From positions 558,001-622,000 of the forward strand of contig NZ_CP096247.1 of NCBI RefSeq assembly GCF_023204875.1: a stretch of DNA of 64,000 nucleotides, written 5' to 3'. Positions 40,451-50,704 of this stretch are shown here, piece by piece; the stretch's first letter is position 1; each line of letters opens with the position of its first letter. The position numbers and the translations under genes were made by a program. A model generated the notes under the pieces. That model was not told where the DNA came from. It made no database searches and saw only the letters and a list, made by a program, of their open reading frames with translations. This DNA comes from Prevotella sp. E15-22 (GTDB lineage Bacteria > Bacteroidota > Bacteroidia > Bacteroidales > Bacteroidaceae).

Positions 40451-42304
40451 ATGAGAGAGTACAGACAACTGACACAAGAGGAAGTTCTGGTGCTGGAGAA
40501 CAACGGCTGTTGGGCTGAGGACTGGAGTAGGGTGATGGTGGACATGGTGTTCCGCCCCTATAACTTCCACCGTGTGATGTTCTATGGCGACATTCGCCTG
40601 GGTAAGTTCGAGAAAATGGTGGAGGTGGCTCAAGGCTTCCACAAGCACTCGGGCATTAACGACGCCACACTGAGAAACGTGACCGTGGGTGATGACTGCC
40701 TGATTGAAAAGGTGGGCAACTTCATCAACAACTATACCATTGGCGACGACTGCTATATCACCAACATATCGACGATGGAGACACGCGAGGGTGCCAGCTA
40801 TGGCGCAGGCTCGACAATCTCTGTACTCAACGAGATGGGCGACGGCAACGTGACGCTGTTCAGGGAACTGAACTCGCAGTTGGCTGCCTTCATGGTGAAG
40901 CACCACACGGACAAGGCACTGGTGAACAGACTGAAACAGCTGATTGACGACGAGGTGCGGGTGTCGACGCCTGAGCGCGGCATCATTGGTAACAGCGTGA
41001 AGATTATCAATACGAAGGATATTACGAACACGGTAATCAAGGGCGACTGCGAGATTAGTGGCGCTGCTCGACTGAACGAGTGTACGATTCTGAGTAGTGA
41101 GGACGCGCCTGTGTTCATTGGCACGGGTGTGATTTGCGAGAACTCGATTATCTGCGACGGTTGCTCGATCAACAACTCGGTGAAGATGCAGGACTGCTTC
41201 GTGGGCGAGGCTTGTCAGATAACCAATGGCTTCACGGCCGAGGCCAGTCTGTTCTTTGCCAACTCGTTTATGGCCAACGGTGAGGCCTGCGCCGCCTTCT
41301 GCGGACCGTTCTCGGCTTCTCACCATAAGAGCTCGCTGCTCATCGGCGGACAGTTCTCGTTCTATAACGCTGGCTCGAACACCAACTTCTCGAACCACGC
41401 CTATAAGATGGGCCCGTTGCACTATGGCACCCTGGAGCGCGGCACCAAGACGGCCTCGGGCTCGTATGTGCTGATGCCTGCCACGATTGGTGCGTTCAGC
41501 GTGTGCTTCGGCAAACTGATGCACCACCCCGATACGCGCTGCCTGCCGTTCTCGTATCTGATTGCCTATGGCGACACGATGTATCTGGTGCCTGGACGCA
41601 ACATTACCACCGTGGGATTGTATCGCGACATTAAGAAATGGCCCAAGCGCGACAAGCGCTCGAAGCAGTCGAAGAAGAGTATCATCAACTTTGACTGGCT
41701 GAGCCCCTTCACCGTGGGCGAGATTATGGAGGGCATCGAGATTCTGAAGGCGTTGCGCAATGCCTCGGGCGACAACGTGACCACGTATAACTTCCACGAA
41801 TATGTGATTAATGCCTCGTCGCTGAAGAAAGGACTGAAATACTATGATATAGCCCTGCGCATCTTTATGGGTGCCGTGCTGAAGCGTGCCCAGAAGGAGG
41901 GCTTCTTTGGCAATCCGAAGTCGGAAGTGGGCAAGGGCGCATGGTCGGACCTGAGCGGGCTGCTGTTGCCTGAGACTGAGGAGCAACGCTTGATTGACGA
42001 GATCAAGGAGGGCAGCATCGATAATATTCAGCAGGTGCTGACGCGCTTCGAGGATATCAACAACAACTACAGCGACTATCGCTGGGCATGGAGCTATCAG
42101 CTGATTCTGGACTACTATCACCTGGAGACGCTGGACGAGGCTGCCTGCGCGCGTATTCGTGAGGATTATGTGAAGGCACGCCGTGCATGGATTGCCGAGA
42201 TTAGAAAGGATGCCGAGAAGGAGTTCCAGATGGGTGATGTGGAGCAGGAGGTTTATGAGGACTTCCTCCAGAAGCTCGACCACGAGATTGATTACGAAAA
42301 TTAA
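40451..42304 (+). CDS. DUF4954 family protein, left-handed beta-helix
   Basis: 617 residues. Hexapeptide-type repeats run through the N-terminal 380 residues (DATLRNVTVGDDCLIEKVGNF, YTIGDDCYITNISTMETREGA, DCEISGAARLNECTILSSED, ICENSIICDGCSINNSVKMQDC), as in sugar-nucleotide acyl- and uridylyl-transferases. The C-terminal third is helical. This matches Bacteroidota DUF4954, thought to be related to sugar nucleotidyl- or acyltransferases. Substrate unknown. Cytoplasmic; no signal peptide. It lies 9 bp before the M16 gene. Confidence 0.85.
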   Translation: MREYRQLTQEEVLVLENNGCWAEDWSRVMVDMVFRPYNFHRVMFYGDIRLGKFEKMVEVAQGFHKHSGINDATLRNVTVGDDCLIEKVGNFINNYTIGDDCYITNISTMETREGASYGAGSTISVLNEMGDGNVTLFRELNSQLAAFMVKHHTDKALVNRLKQLIDDEVRVSTPERGIIGNSVKIINTKDITNTVIKGDCEISGAARLNECTILSSEDAPVFIGTGVICENSIICDGCSINNSVKMQDCFVGEACQITNGFTAEASLFFANSFMANGEACAAFCGPFSASHHKSSLLIGGQFSFYNAGSNTNFSNHAYKMGPLHYGTLERGTKTASGSYVLMPATIGAFSVCFGKLMHHPDTRCLPFSYLIAYGDTMYLVPGRNITTVGLYRDIKKWPKRDKRSKQSKKSIINFDWLSPFTVGEIMEGIEILKALRNASGDNVTTYNFHEYVINASSLKKGLKYYDIALRIFMGAVLKRAQKEGFFGNPKSEVGKGAWSDLSGLLLPETEEQRLIDEIKEGSIDNIQQVLTRFEDINNNYSDYRWAWSYQLILDYYHLETLDEAACARIREDYVKARRAWIAEIRKDAEKEFQMGDVEQEVYEDFLQKLDHEIDYEN

Positions 42305-42313
42305 TATAGCACA

Positions 42314-45214
42314 ATGAGACTTAGACTATTTTTGGGAATGGCCCTGATGGGCCTGGCATTGAGCTCTTGCTCAAAGTATGATTATGAAGAGGTGAAGGGT
42401 GACCTGACACAAACCCGCATCTATACGTTGAAGAACGGACTGAAGGTGTATCTGAGTGTGAACAAGGAGGAACCACGCATTCAGACCTACATCGCCGTGC
42501 GTACGGGTTCGAAGAACGACCCAGCCGAGACCACGGGACTGGCTCACTATCTGGAGCACCTGATGTTTAAGGGCACCAGCCAGTTTGGTACCACGGACGC
42601 CGCAAAGGAGGCTCCGCTGCTGGACGAGATTGAACAGCGCTACGAGAAGTATCGCAAGATGACCGACCCCGAGGAACGCCGACAGGCCTACCACGAGATC
42701 GACTCGGTGAGTCAGCTGGCTGCGAAGTATAACATCCCCAACGAATACGACAAGTTGATGGCCACCATCGGCTCAGAGGGTTCGAACGCCTATACGAGCG
42801 AAGATGTGACCTGCTATGTGGAGAATATCCCTTCGAACGAGATCGACAACTGGGCCAAGATTCAGGCCGACCGCTTTATGAACATGACCATCCGTGGCTT
42901 CCATACGGAGCTGGAGGCGGTGTACGAGGAGTATAACATCTACTTGACCGACGATACGGACAAGTTGTTCAGTGCCATGCAGAAGGCGCTGTATCCCACG
43001 CACCCCTATGGCACGCAGACCACCATCGGTACGCAGGAGCACCTGAAGAACCCGTCGATCACGAATATCAAGAACTATTTCAAGAAATGGTATGTGCCCA
43101 ACAATGTGGCCATCTGTATGGCGGGCGACTTTGACCCCGATGAGGTGATTGCTACCATCGACAAGTATTTTGGCCAGTGGCAGCCGGGCGAGGACGTGAA
43201 GCAGCCTGAGTTTCCTGTGCAGCAGCAACTGACACACCACGTGGACACCACCGTTGTGGGTCAGGAGGCTGAGACATTGTGGATGGGCTATGCCTTCGAC
43301 AAGGCTTCGTCGCTGCAGATTGACACGCTGCAGGTGGTGGAGCGCATGCTGAGCAACGGCACGGCAGGACTGATTGACTTGGACATCAACCAGAAGATGT
43401 TGATGCTGGGTGCTGGCACGGGCGTGCAGAGCGGCATGGACTATACAACGCTGATCCTGGCGGGCACTCCCATGGAGGGACAGTCGCTGGAGGAGGTGCG
43501 TACACTGCTACTGGCCGAGATTGAGAAGCTGAAGAAGGGTGAGTTCTCGGACGACTTGCTGCCTTCGGTGGTGAACAACATGAAGTTGCAGTATTACAAC
43601 GCACTGGAGAGTAACCAGGCACGTGCCAACATGTATGTGCAGTCGTTTATCCACGGCACCGAATGGAAACAGGAGGTGGAATCGCTGGAGCGCGTGGAGG
43701 GCATGACGAAGGCGCAGATTGTGGCCTTTGCCAACGAGCACTTCAAGGACAATTACGTGGCTGTGTTTAAGAAGCAGGGCGTGGATCCCAACCAGAAGAA
43801 GATTGAAAAGCCTGCCATTACGCCTATCCCCACAAACCGCGACTATGTGAGTCAGTTTGTGAAGGATATCCAGGCTGCCAAGGTGACGCCCATCGCTCCG
43901 CGTTTTGTGGACTTCAAGAAGGATCTAACCTTCGGACAGACGGAGAAGAACCTCCCTTATATCTATGTGAACAACAATGAGAACGGACGCTTCCAGATGT
44001 CGTTCTACTATCCCTTTGGCAGTGAGGCCGATGTGCGCTATGGCTATGCCGGCGACTACTTGGATTATCTGGGTACCGACTCGCTGACGGCGCAGGAGGT
44101 GAAGCAGCAGTTCTATAAGTTGGCTTGCAACTATAACATTCAGGAGGGCGACCGCAGTATTACGGTGAGCTTGAACGGACTGAGCGAGAACATGACGGAG
44201 GCGCTGGCACTGCTGGAGCACCTGATGAAGAACGCCAAGGTGGACAACGAGGCTTATGCGCAGTTTGTGGCCATGGAGGCAAAGAGCCGCATGGACAACA
44301 AATTGGACCAGCGCACGAACTTCAATTTCCTGACACGCTATGCGCAGTATGGTGCCTACAACCCCTCGCGCCACGATATGAGCATCGCCGAACTGCAGCA
44401 GACCAACCCGCAGGAGTTGCTCGACCTGTTGAAGAACCTGTCGACATTCGAGCACACCTTATTATATTATGGTCCGATGAGCGAGAAGGAGTTGGCCGAG
44501 GCGGTGACCAGTGCGCACCAGACGCCAGAGACGCTGAAGACTGCTCCAGAGGGTCATCACTATGTGCTGCAGGCTACGCCTGAGAGCACCGTGACGCTGG
44601 CACCCTATGATGCGAAGAACATCTATATGATGATGTATCACAACGAGAACCGTGGATGGAAGGCCGAGGAGGCGCCTGTGACGGCTCTGTTTAACGAGTA
44701 CTTCGGCGGTGGCATGAACACCATCGTGTTCCAGGAGTTGCGCGAGGCCCGCGGATTGGCCTACAGTGCGTCGGCCTACTATGTGGAGCCCAGCTACGAG
44801 GAGATGCCTGAGTATTTCTATACTTACATCATCACGCAGAACGACAAGATGATGGACTGTGTGAACCAGTTCCACGCCATCCTGAATGAGATGCCTCAGA
44901 GCGAGTCGGCCTTCAACATCGCCAAGGAGTCGCTGACCAAGAAACTGGCCAGCCAGCGCACCACGAAGTTCGGGCTGATCAACGCCTGGCTGGTGGCTCA
45001 GCGTCGCGGCATCGACTACGACATCAACCAGCGCATCTATGAGGCACTGCCCAACCTGACGATGGCCGATGTGCTGCGCTTTGCCAACGAACAGGTGGCT
45101 AACAAGGCGTATAATTACATCATCCTGGGCGACGAGGCTGAGCTTGACATGGCTTCGCTGGAGAAGCTGGGAAGCATTAAGCGACTGACAACGGAAGAGA
45201 TTTTTGGATACTAA
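42314..45214 (+). CDS. M16-family zinc protease, lipoprotein
   Basis: 966 residues with two M16 halves. The signal peptide ends in a lipobox (LALSSC, Cys19). The inverted zinc motif H78-Y-L-E81-H82 in LAHYLEHLMFKG is intact, with the downstream Glu in ELEAVYEEYN. The second half (GRFQMSFYYPFGSEADV..., FGGGMNTIVFQELREARGLAYS) is the inactive M16 lobe with the R/Y substrate-binding motif. It is probably on the periplasmic or outer face and degrades peptides in a chamber formed by both halves. Co-directional with DUF4954 (9 bp) and fumarase (19 bp). Confidence 0.93.
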   Translation: MRLRLFLGMALMGLALSSCSKYDYEEVKGDLTQTRIYTLKNGLKVYLSVNKEEPRIQTYIAVRTGSKNDPAETTGLAHYLEHLMFKGTSQFGTTDAAKEAPLLDEIEQRYEKYRKMTDPEERRQAYHEIDSVSQLAAKYNIPNEYDKLMATIGSEGSNAYTSEDVTCYVENIPSNEIDNWAKIQADRFMNMTIRGFHTELEAVYEEYNIYLTDDTDKLFSAMQKALYPTHPYGTQTTIGTQEHLKNPSITNIKNYFKKWYVPNNVAICMAGDFDPDEVIATIDKYFGQWQPGEDVKQPEFPVQQQLTHHVDTTVVGQEAETLWMGYAFDKASSLQIDTLQVVERMLSNGTAGLIDLDINQKMLMLGAGTGVQSGMDYTTLILAGTPMEGQSLEEVRTLLLAEIEKLKKGEFSDDLLPSVVNNMKLQYYNALESNQARANMYVQSFIHGTEWKQEVESLERVEGMTKAQIVAFANEHFKDNYVAVFKKQGVDPNQKKIEKPAITPIPTNRDYVSQFVKDIQAAKVTPIAPRFVDFKKDLTFGQTEKNLPYIYVNNNENGRFQMSFYYPFGSEADVRYGYAGDYLDYLGTDSLTAQEVKQQFYKLACNYNIQEGDRSITVSLNGLSENMTEALALLEHLMKNAKVDNEAYAQFVAMEAKSRMDNKLDQRTNFNFLTRYAQYGAYNPSRHDMSIAELQQTNPQELLDLLKNLSTFEHTLLYYGPMSEKELAEAVTSAHQTPETLKTAPEGHHYVLQATPESTVTLAPYDAKNIYMMMYHNENRGWKAEEAPVTALFNEYFGGGMNTIVFQELREARGLAYSASAYYVEPSYEEMPEYFYTYIITQNDKMMDCVNQFHAILNEMPQSESAFNIAKESLTKKLASQRTTKFGLINAWLVAQRRGIDYDINQRIYEALPNLTMADVLRFANEQVANKAYNYIILGDEAELDMASLEKLGSIKRLTTEEIFGY

Positions 45215-45233
45215 ACTTAAAAAATAATACTTT

Positions 45234-46883
45234 ATGGCAACACCAGTTGAATTTAAGTATGCCCCCATGTTTCAGGTGGGCGAAGACAAGACGGAATACC
45301 GCTTGTTGACAAAAGAAGGCGTTAGCACCGCCGAATTTGAAGGAAAACAGATTGTGAAGGTGTCGAAAGAGGCCCTCACGCTCCTGGCTCAGCAGGCCTT
45401 CCACGATGTGGAGTTTATGCTGCGCCGTGAGCATAACGAACAGGTGGCTAAGATACTGACCGACCCTGAGGCTTCGGAGAACGATAAGTATGTGGCCCTG
45501 CAGTTCCTGCGCAATGCCGAGACGGCTTGCAAGGGCATTCTGCCTTTCTGTCAGGACACGGGTACGGCTATCATCCACGGTGAGAAGGGTCAGCAGATCT
45601 GGACTGGCTTCGAGGATGAGGAGGCTCTGAGCCGCGGCGTGTATAACACGTTTACGCAGGACAACCTGCGCTATTCGCAGAACGCACCTCTGAACATGTA
45701 CGACGAGGTGAACACCCGTTGTAACCTGCCTGCACAGATTGACATCGAGGCTACCGAGGGTGCCGAGTATAAGTTTGTGATGGTGGCTAAGGGCGGTGGC
45801 TCGGCCAACAAGACTTACTTCTATCCCATGACGAAAGCTACGATCCAGAACGAGGGTACGCTGATTCCTTTCCTGGTTGAGAAGATGAAGACGCTGGGCA
45901 CAGCTGCTTGTCCTCCTTATCACATTGCTTTCGTGATTGGTGGTACTTCGGCCGAGAAGAACCTGCTGACTGTGAAACTGGCTTCAATCAAGTTCTATGA
46001 TAACCTGCCTACCACGGGCGACGAGACGGGTCGTGCCTTCCGTGACATCGACCTCGAGGAGAAACTGCTGAAGGAGGCTCACAAGATTGGCTTGGGTGCG
46101 CAGTTTGGTGGTAAATATCTGGCTCACGACATCCGCGTGATTCGTCTGCCTCGTCACGGTGCCAGTTGTCCTATCGGCATGGGCGTATCTTGCTCGGCCG
46201 ACAGAAATATCAAGGCAAAGATCAATGCCGATGGTATCTGGCTGGAGAAGATGGATGCCAACCCCACAGAGCTGATTCCTGAGGAGATGCGCAAGCCGGG
46301 TGAAGGCGGCAAGGGTATCGAGATTGACCTGAACGAAGGTATCGATGCTGTGCGCAAGGAGCTGAGTAAGTATCCTGTTTCTACCCGCGTGAACCTGAAG
46401 GGTACTATCATCGTGGCTCGCGATATTGCTCACGCTAAGCTGAAGGCTCGTCTGGATGCTGGCGAGGGCATGCCCGAGTACTTCAAGAAATATCCCGTGC
46501 TCTATGCTGGTCCTGCCAAGACGCCAGAGGGCTATCCTTGTGGCTCGATGGGTCCGACAACGGCCAACCGTATGGACCCCTACGTGGATGAGTTCCAGGC
46601 TAACGGTGCATCGCTGGTGATGATTGCCAAGGGTAACCGTTCGGATGTGGTGACCGAGGCTTGTAAGAAGCATGGTGGTTTCTATCTGGGCACTATCGGT
46701 GGCGTGGCTGCTGTTCTCTCGAAGAGTAGCATCAAGAGCATCGAGTGCGTGGAATATCCTGAACTTGGTATGGAGGCTGTGTGGAAGATTGATGTGGAAG
46801 ACTTCCCCGCATTTATTCTGGTGGACGATAAGGGCAACGATTTCTTCAAAACGCTGAAGCCCTGGACCCCATGCGCAAAATAG
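45234..46883 (+). CDS. fumA: Fumarate hydratase, class I (4Fe-4S)
   Basis: 549 residues, the length of FumA/FumB-type class I enzymes with alpha and beta parts fused. Visible family features: [18 protein letters not shown] (cluster Cys and substrate loop), [58 protein letters not shown] in the beta part. It interconverts fumarate and malate in the cytoplasm, in the reductive branch that makes succinate in these anaerobes. Oxygen-sensitive cluster. Its last 13 bp overlap the start of an M6 protease gene. Confidence 0.96.
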   Translation: MATPVEFKYAPMFQVGEDKTEYRLLTKEGVSTAEFEGKQIVKVSKEALTLLAQQAFHDVEFMLRREHNEQVAKILTDPEASENDKYVALQFLRNAETACKGILPFCQDTGTAIIHGEKGQQIWTGFEDEEALSRGVYNTFTQDNLRYSQNAPLNMYDEVNTRCNLPAQIDIEATEGAEYKFVMVAKGGGSANKTYFYPMTKATIQNEGTLIPFLVEKMKTLGTAACPPYHIAFVIGGTSAEKNLLTVKLASIKFYDNLPTTGDETGRAFRDIDLEEKLLKEAHKIGLGAQFGGKYLAHDIRVIRLPRHGASCPIGMGVSCSADRNIKAKINADGIWLEKMDANPTELIPEEMRKPGEGGKGIEIDLNEGIDAVRKELSKYPVSTRVNLKGTIIVARDIAHAKLKARLDAGEGMPEYFKKYPVLYAGPAKTPEGYPCGSMGPTTANRMDPYVDEFQANGASLVMIAKGNRSDVVTEACKKHGGFYLGTIGGVAAVLSKSSIKSIECVEYPELGMEAVWKIDVEDFPAFILVDDKGNDFFKTLKPWTPCAK

Positions 46884-48427
46884 GAAAATATATGCTGTCG
46901 CTTCTGCTGACTGTCGCTCCACTTACGGCGACAGCTCAGTTTGAGGTGATGCGCGGCGATTGTACGCCCGACCTGAACGGTGGCGATGCTGCCACCGCTC
47001 AGCGGGCGCCGGTCGTCAGCCATAGACTGCCTGCCATTAATACTCACTGGGACGCATCGAGGACGTATCGGCAGATGGTGATTCTCGTGGAGTTCTCAGA
47101 TTTGACTTTCTGTCGTGCTGATGCTCATGCGCTCTACGACAGTATTATGAATGTGCCTGGTTATAATCAGGGCAACGGACCTGGTTGCGTGGTGGATTAT
47201 TACCGTGACCAGTCGCGCGGACTGTTTAACTTGCAGTTTGATGTCTTCGGACCCGTGAGGGTGAGCCAGGTGGCACGACCTTCACAAGCCAAGAACTACG
47301 GAAAAGAGTCTTTGGCAGAGGCCACAAGACTGGTTATTCAGGAGAATCCTGACCTTGACTATTCGGTTTATGACTGGAATGGCGACGGCGAGATTGAACA
47401 GGTGATTTTTGTCTATGCGGGATGTGGTGGTAACATCTCGGGCATGGCTGGTTATATCTGGCCTAACACCAGTATATTCAGTACCGTTACGACGCCTGAT
47501 GGAAAGAGTATTTCCAATTACTCGGCCAGCGCGGAACTGTGGGTGGACTATAGGGATGTTTCCTGTGGCTTTGCAACGCTCTGTCATGAGTTCTCGCATT
47601 GTCTGGGACTGCCTGATATCTATTCTACAACGAGTGGTGCTCCTGTGTGCGATGAATGGGACCTGATGGATGGCGGACTGATTACCAACAATGGATGGTG
47701 CCCGCCAAACTATACGGCCATGGAGAAGGTGCTCATGGGATGGCTCGAGCCCGTGGAACTGACAGATTCGCAGGTCGTAACGGGGATGATGCCTATTGCC
47801 GAGGGTGGCGATGTCTATCGGATTAAGCACTCGGACAAGGAGTGGCTGTTGCTTGAGAACCGTCAGCAGCGCGGATGGGACCTGGGTGTGCCTGGAAAGG
47901 GTCTCGTGGTCTATCATGTGTATAACGATGGTAGTGCGTGGCGCTCTAACAGGGTGAACACTAATCCGCAAAAGCGTTGTTTTGACTTGGTGCATGCCGA
48001 CAATATGGACTATGATGCATGGACGAATTATGCTTCGAAGATGAAACTGAAGCAGTATGCGCACAGTCCGAAGCTGAACAGTCGCTATCTGAGTACGTCG
48101 GCTTATCCTTGGTCTACTGACAGTACGACGTTTGTTAATGATTGGCTGACGGAGACGTCGGTGCCTGCGCCGGTGATGTTCTATCCGAATGAGGCGGGTG
48201 ACACTCTGCTGAATAAGCCTATTACGAATATCACAATGTCGGACGATGGACTCGTCTCGTTCGTGTTTCTGGGGAATCCTGACGCTGATGCCATTCGGAC
48301 GGTGTCATCAGCAACCGACAGTAAACCTGCTTTCTTTGACTTGCGCGGACGTCGTGTGGGAAGACAAGGAAAGGGTATTTACCTGACGAGAAACCCAAAT
48401 GGAGTATATAAGAAAATATTAAAATAA
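46871..48427 (+). CDS. Second M6-family secreted metalloprotease
   Basis: 518 residues. Signal sequence [20 protein letters not shown]6 domain with H239-E-F-S-H243 in [16 protein letters not shown], preceded by FGPVRVSQ and [18 protein letters not shown]. The tail is [18 protein letters not shown], a short sorting signal. It is shorter than the M6 protein at 34949 and lacks FN3 and jelly-roll modules. The start overlaps the fumarase stop by 13 bp, so translation is probably coupled; no separate promoter was seen. Probable secreted or surface protease. Confidence 0.9.
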   Translation: MRKIGKYMLSLLLTVAPLTATAQFEVMRGDCTPDLNGGDAATAQRAPVVSHRLPAINTHWDASRTYRQMVILVEFSDLTFCRADAHALYDSIMNVPGYNQGNGPGCVVDYYRDQSRGLFNLQFDVFGPVRVSQVARPSQAKNYGKESLAEATRLVIQENPDLDYSVYDWNGDGEIEQVIFVYAGCGGNISGMAGYIWPNTSIFSTVTTPDGKSISNYSASAELWVDYRDVSCGFATLCHEFSHCLGLPDIYSTTSGAPVCDEWDLMDGGLITNNGWCPPNYTAMEKVLMGWLEPVELTDSQVVTGMMPIAEGGDVYRIKHSDKEWLLLENRQQRGWDLGVPGKGLVVYHVYNDGSAWRSNRVNTNPQKRCFDLVHADNMDYDAWTNYASKMKLKQYAHSPKLNSRYLSTSAYPWSTDSTTFVNDWLTETSVPAPVMFYPNEAGDTLLNKPITNITMSDDGLVSFVFLGNPDADAIRTVSSATDSKPAFFDLRGRRVGRQGKGIYLTRNPNGVYKKILK

Positions 48428-48459
48428 TCAGTAAAATTTAACCAAAGAACAAAACTATT

Positions 48460-49254
48460 ATGAGAGTTATTATTGAACCAAACTATGATTTGATGTCGCA
48501 GTGGGCAGCAAATTATGTGGTGGCTAAGATTAATGCAGCTAAACCTACAGCCGAGAAACCTTTCGTGTTGGGTCTTCCTACGGGTTCTTCACCCATTGGC
48601 ATGTATCGTGCCTTGGTGAAGGCTTATCAGGAGGGTAAGGTGTCGTTCAAGAACGTGGTGACGTTTAACATGGATGAGTATGTGGGACTGCCTGTGGAGC
48701 ATCCCGAGAGTTATCATTCTTTTATGTTCACCAATTTGTTCAACCATATAGACTGTCCCAAGGAGAATATTCATATCCTGAACGGCAATGCGAAGGATCT
48801 TGCTGAGGAGTGCGCTAACTACGAGAAGGAGATTGAGAAATTTGGTGGCATCGACCTGTTCCTGGGTGGTATCGGTCCTGACGGTCACATCGCTTTCAAC
48901 GAGCCTGGCTCAAGCTTGACGAGTCGTACGCGTCAGAAGACTCTGACCACCGACACGATCATTGCTAACAGTCGTTTCTTCGAGAACGACATTAACAAGG
49001 TGCCCAAGACGGCTCTGACTGTGGGTGTGGGTACGGTGATGGCTGCCAAGGAGGTGATGATCCTGGTGAATGGTCATGCCAAGTGTCGTGCTTTGCAGGC
49101 TGCTGTTGAGGGTAGCGTGAACCACATGTGGACCATCTCGGCTCTGCAGATGCATCAGCATGGAATCATCGTGGCTGACGACGCTGCCTGTGAGGAGCTG
49201 AAGGTGGGTACCTATCGTTACTTTAAGGATATTGAGCGCAACAACCTGCTGTAA
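48460..49254 (+). CDS. nagB: Glucosamine-6-phosphate deaminase
   Basis: 264 residues, nearly the length of E. coli NagB (266), with the same active-site numbering: Asp72 in NMDEYVGL, Asp141 and His143 in GPDGHIAF, Glu148. [13 protein letters not shown] binds the sugar phosphate. Converts glucosamine-6-phosphate to fructose-6-phosphate plus ammonium in the cytoplasm. 32 bp behind the M6 gene and 40 bp before the esterase; no promoter consensus of its own was found, so it may be on the hflX-esterase transcript. Confidence 0.96.
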   Translation: MRVIIEPNYDLMSQWAANYVVAKINAAKPTAEKPFVLGLPTGSSPIGMYRALVKAYQEGKVSFKNVVTFNMDEYVGLPVEHPESYHSFMFTNLFNHIDCPKENIHILNGNAKDLAEECANYEKEIEKFGGIDLFLGGIGPDGHIAFNEPGSSLTSRTRQKTLTTDTIIANSRFFENDINKVPKTALTVGVGTVMAAKEVMILVNGHAKCRALQAAVEGSVNHMWTISALQMHQHGIIVADDAACEELKVGTYRYFKDIERNNLL

Positions 49255-49294
49255 TATTACTGAAGAAACTTATTGTTTTTAGAAAGAATAGCGT

Positions 49295-50704
49295 ATGAAA
49301 AGACTATCTGCCCTGTGTCTGGCTTTCGTCGCATTGTCGATGCAGGCACAAACACTGAAATCGTTTAAGGTGAACATCACGGCCGACGGACAGGCCAACA
49401 TGGTGGCTTATCTGCCTGAGCATCCTACAGGAAGGGCTGTGGTGGATTGTCCAGGTGGCGGATACACGCATCTGGCCACGCAGCACGAGGGACACGACTG
49501 GGCCGCGTACTTTAACAAGCAGGGCATAGCCTTTTTCGTATTAACTTATCGTATGCCTGGCGGCGACCGTTCCATTCCTATGAGTGATGCGCAGAATGCC
49601 ATCCGCATGGTGCGTGACTCGGCTGCCGCCTGGCATATTAATCCTGAGGACGTGGGCATCATGGGCTTCTCGGCTGGTGGTCACCTGGCTTCTACGGTGT
49701 CTACGCATAGTGAGTATGACTGTCGGCCAAACTTCTCTATCTTGTTCTATCCTGTCATCTCGATGAACGAACGCGAGAGTCATAAGGGCTCGTGCCAGAA
49801 CTTCCTGGGGAAGGAGGGACAGAAGGATGAACGACTGGTGAAGTTGTTCTCGAACCAGAATGCTGTGGTGCGTCATCTTACGCCTCCTGCCATCATCCTC
49901 ACGGCGAATGATGATGGTGTGGTGCCGCCCGTTACGAATGCGATTGCTTATTATTCGGCCATGCGTCGCAATGGTAACGATTGTGCACTTTATGTTTACC
50001 CAACGGGTGGTCATGGCTTTGGCTTCCGTTCGTCGTGGCCTTATCACGACCAGATGCTGGGCGACCTGACCACGTGGCTGAATCTTCACAAGGCGCCTAA
50101 ACGTGATGCGGTGCGTGTGGCATGTATTGGCAACAGCATCACAGATGGTCATGGCATTGACATGAGTGGGTCGCGTGGCTATCCTGCCCAACTTCAGCGT
50201 TTGCTGGGTGAGGGCTATGTGGTGAAGAACTATGGTCGCAGTGCTCGCACGATGCTCGAGAAGGGTGACAATCCTTATATGAAGGAGCGTGCCTGGCGCG
50301 ATGCGTTGGCTTTCAAACCTAATGTGGTGGTGATTAAGCTGGGCACTAACGACTCCAAACCGGAGAACTGGAAGTATGGCAATGAATTTGAAAAGGACTT
50401 GCGAACCATGCTGACAGAACTGAAGAAGGCTTCTAATCCGCGTATCATTCTCTGCACGCCTGTTCCTGCCTATAAGCCTTCATGGAACATCAGCGACTCT
50501 GTCATTGTGAATGAGATTATACCTATTATTAATAAGGTGGCAAAAAAAGAGCGCATGGAAGTCATTGACCTCCACACGCTGTTTCATAACAACGACGGAA
50601 AACAAATGCAGACTGATGGCATTCATCCCACCGAACAGGGTGATGCTCAGATGGCTCGCGCCGTGGCTGATGCTATTTCGCGTGCAGCAGTCGACCGTCG
50701 CTAG
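49295..50704 (+). CDS. Two-domain secreted carbohydrate esterase (alpha/beta hydrolase plus SGNH/GDSL)
   Basis: 469 residues. Signal peptide MKRLSALCLAFVALSMQAQ. Domain 1 (about 20-265) is an alpha/beta hydrolase of the BD-FAE/acetyl-xylan-esterase type: oxyanion loop DCPGGGYTH, nucleophile Ser126 in GFSAGGH, and late Asp/His (ANDDGVVP, GGHGFGF). Domain 2 (about 272-469) is SGNH: Ser281 in CIGNSITDGHG, Asn in KLGTND, Asp/His in TDGIHPTEQGD. Both catalytic sets look complete, so it may remove two kinds of acyl groups from plant glycans. Its last 32 bp overlap convergently with the MG2-like gene. Confidence 0.88.
   Translation: MKRLSALCLAFVALSMQAQTLKSFKVNITADGQANMVAYLPEHPTGRAVVDCPGGGYTHLATQHEGHDWAAYFNKQGIAFFVLTYRMPGGDRSIPMSDAQNAIRMVRDSAAAWHINPEDVGIMGFSAGGHLASTVSTHSEYDCRPNFSILFYPVISMNERESHKGSCQNFLGKEGQKDERLVKLFSNQNAVVRHLTPPAIILTANDDGVVPPVTNAIAYYSAMRRNGNDCALYVYPTGGHGFGFRSSWPYHDQMLGDLTTWLNLHKAPKRDAVRVACIGNSITDGHGIDMSGSRGYPAQLQRLLGEGYVVKNYGRSARTMLEKGDNPYMKERAWRDALAFKPNVVVIKLGTNDSKPENWKYGNEFEKDLRTMLTELKKASNPRIILCTPVPAYKPSWNISDSVIVNEIIPIINKVAKKERMEVIDLHTLFHNNDGKQMQTDGIHPTEQGDAQMARAVADAISRAAVDRR

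Noticed and set aside
40433..42283. A 616-codon open frame on the minus strand opposite the DUF4954 gene
   Set aside because: The sense frame has clear hexapeptide repeats and family features, while the antisense product has no domain or signal. Long antisense frames here follow from codon bias, as also at 33577-34995, 34934-36109, 23407-24522 and 26823-27872.
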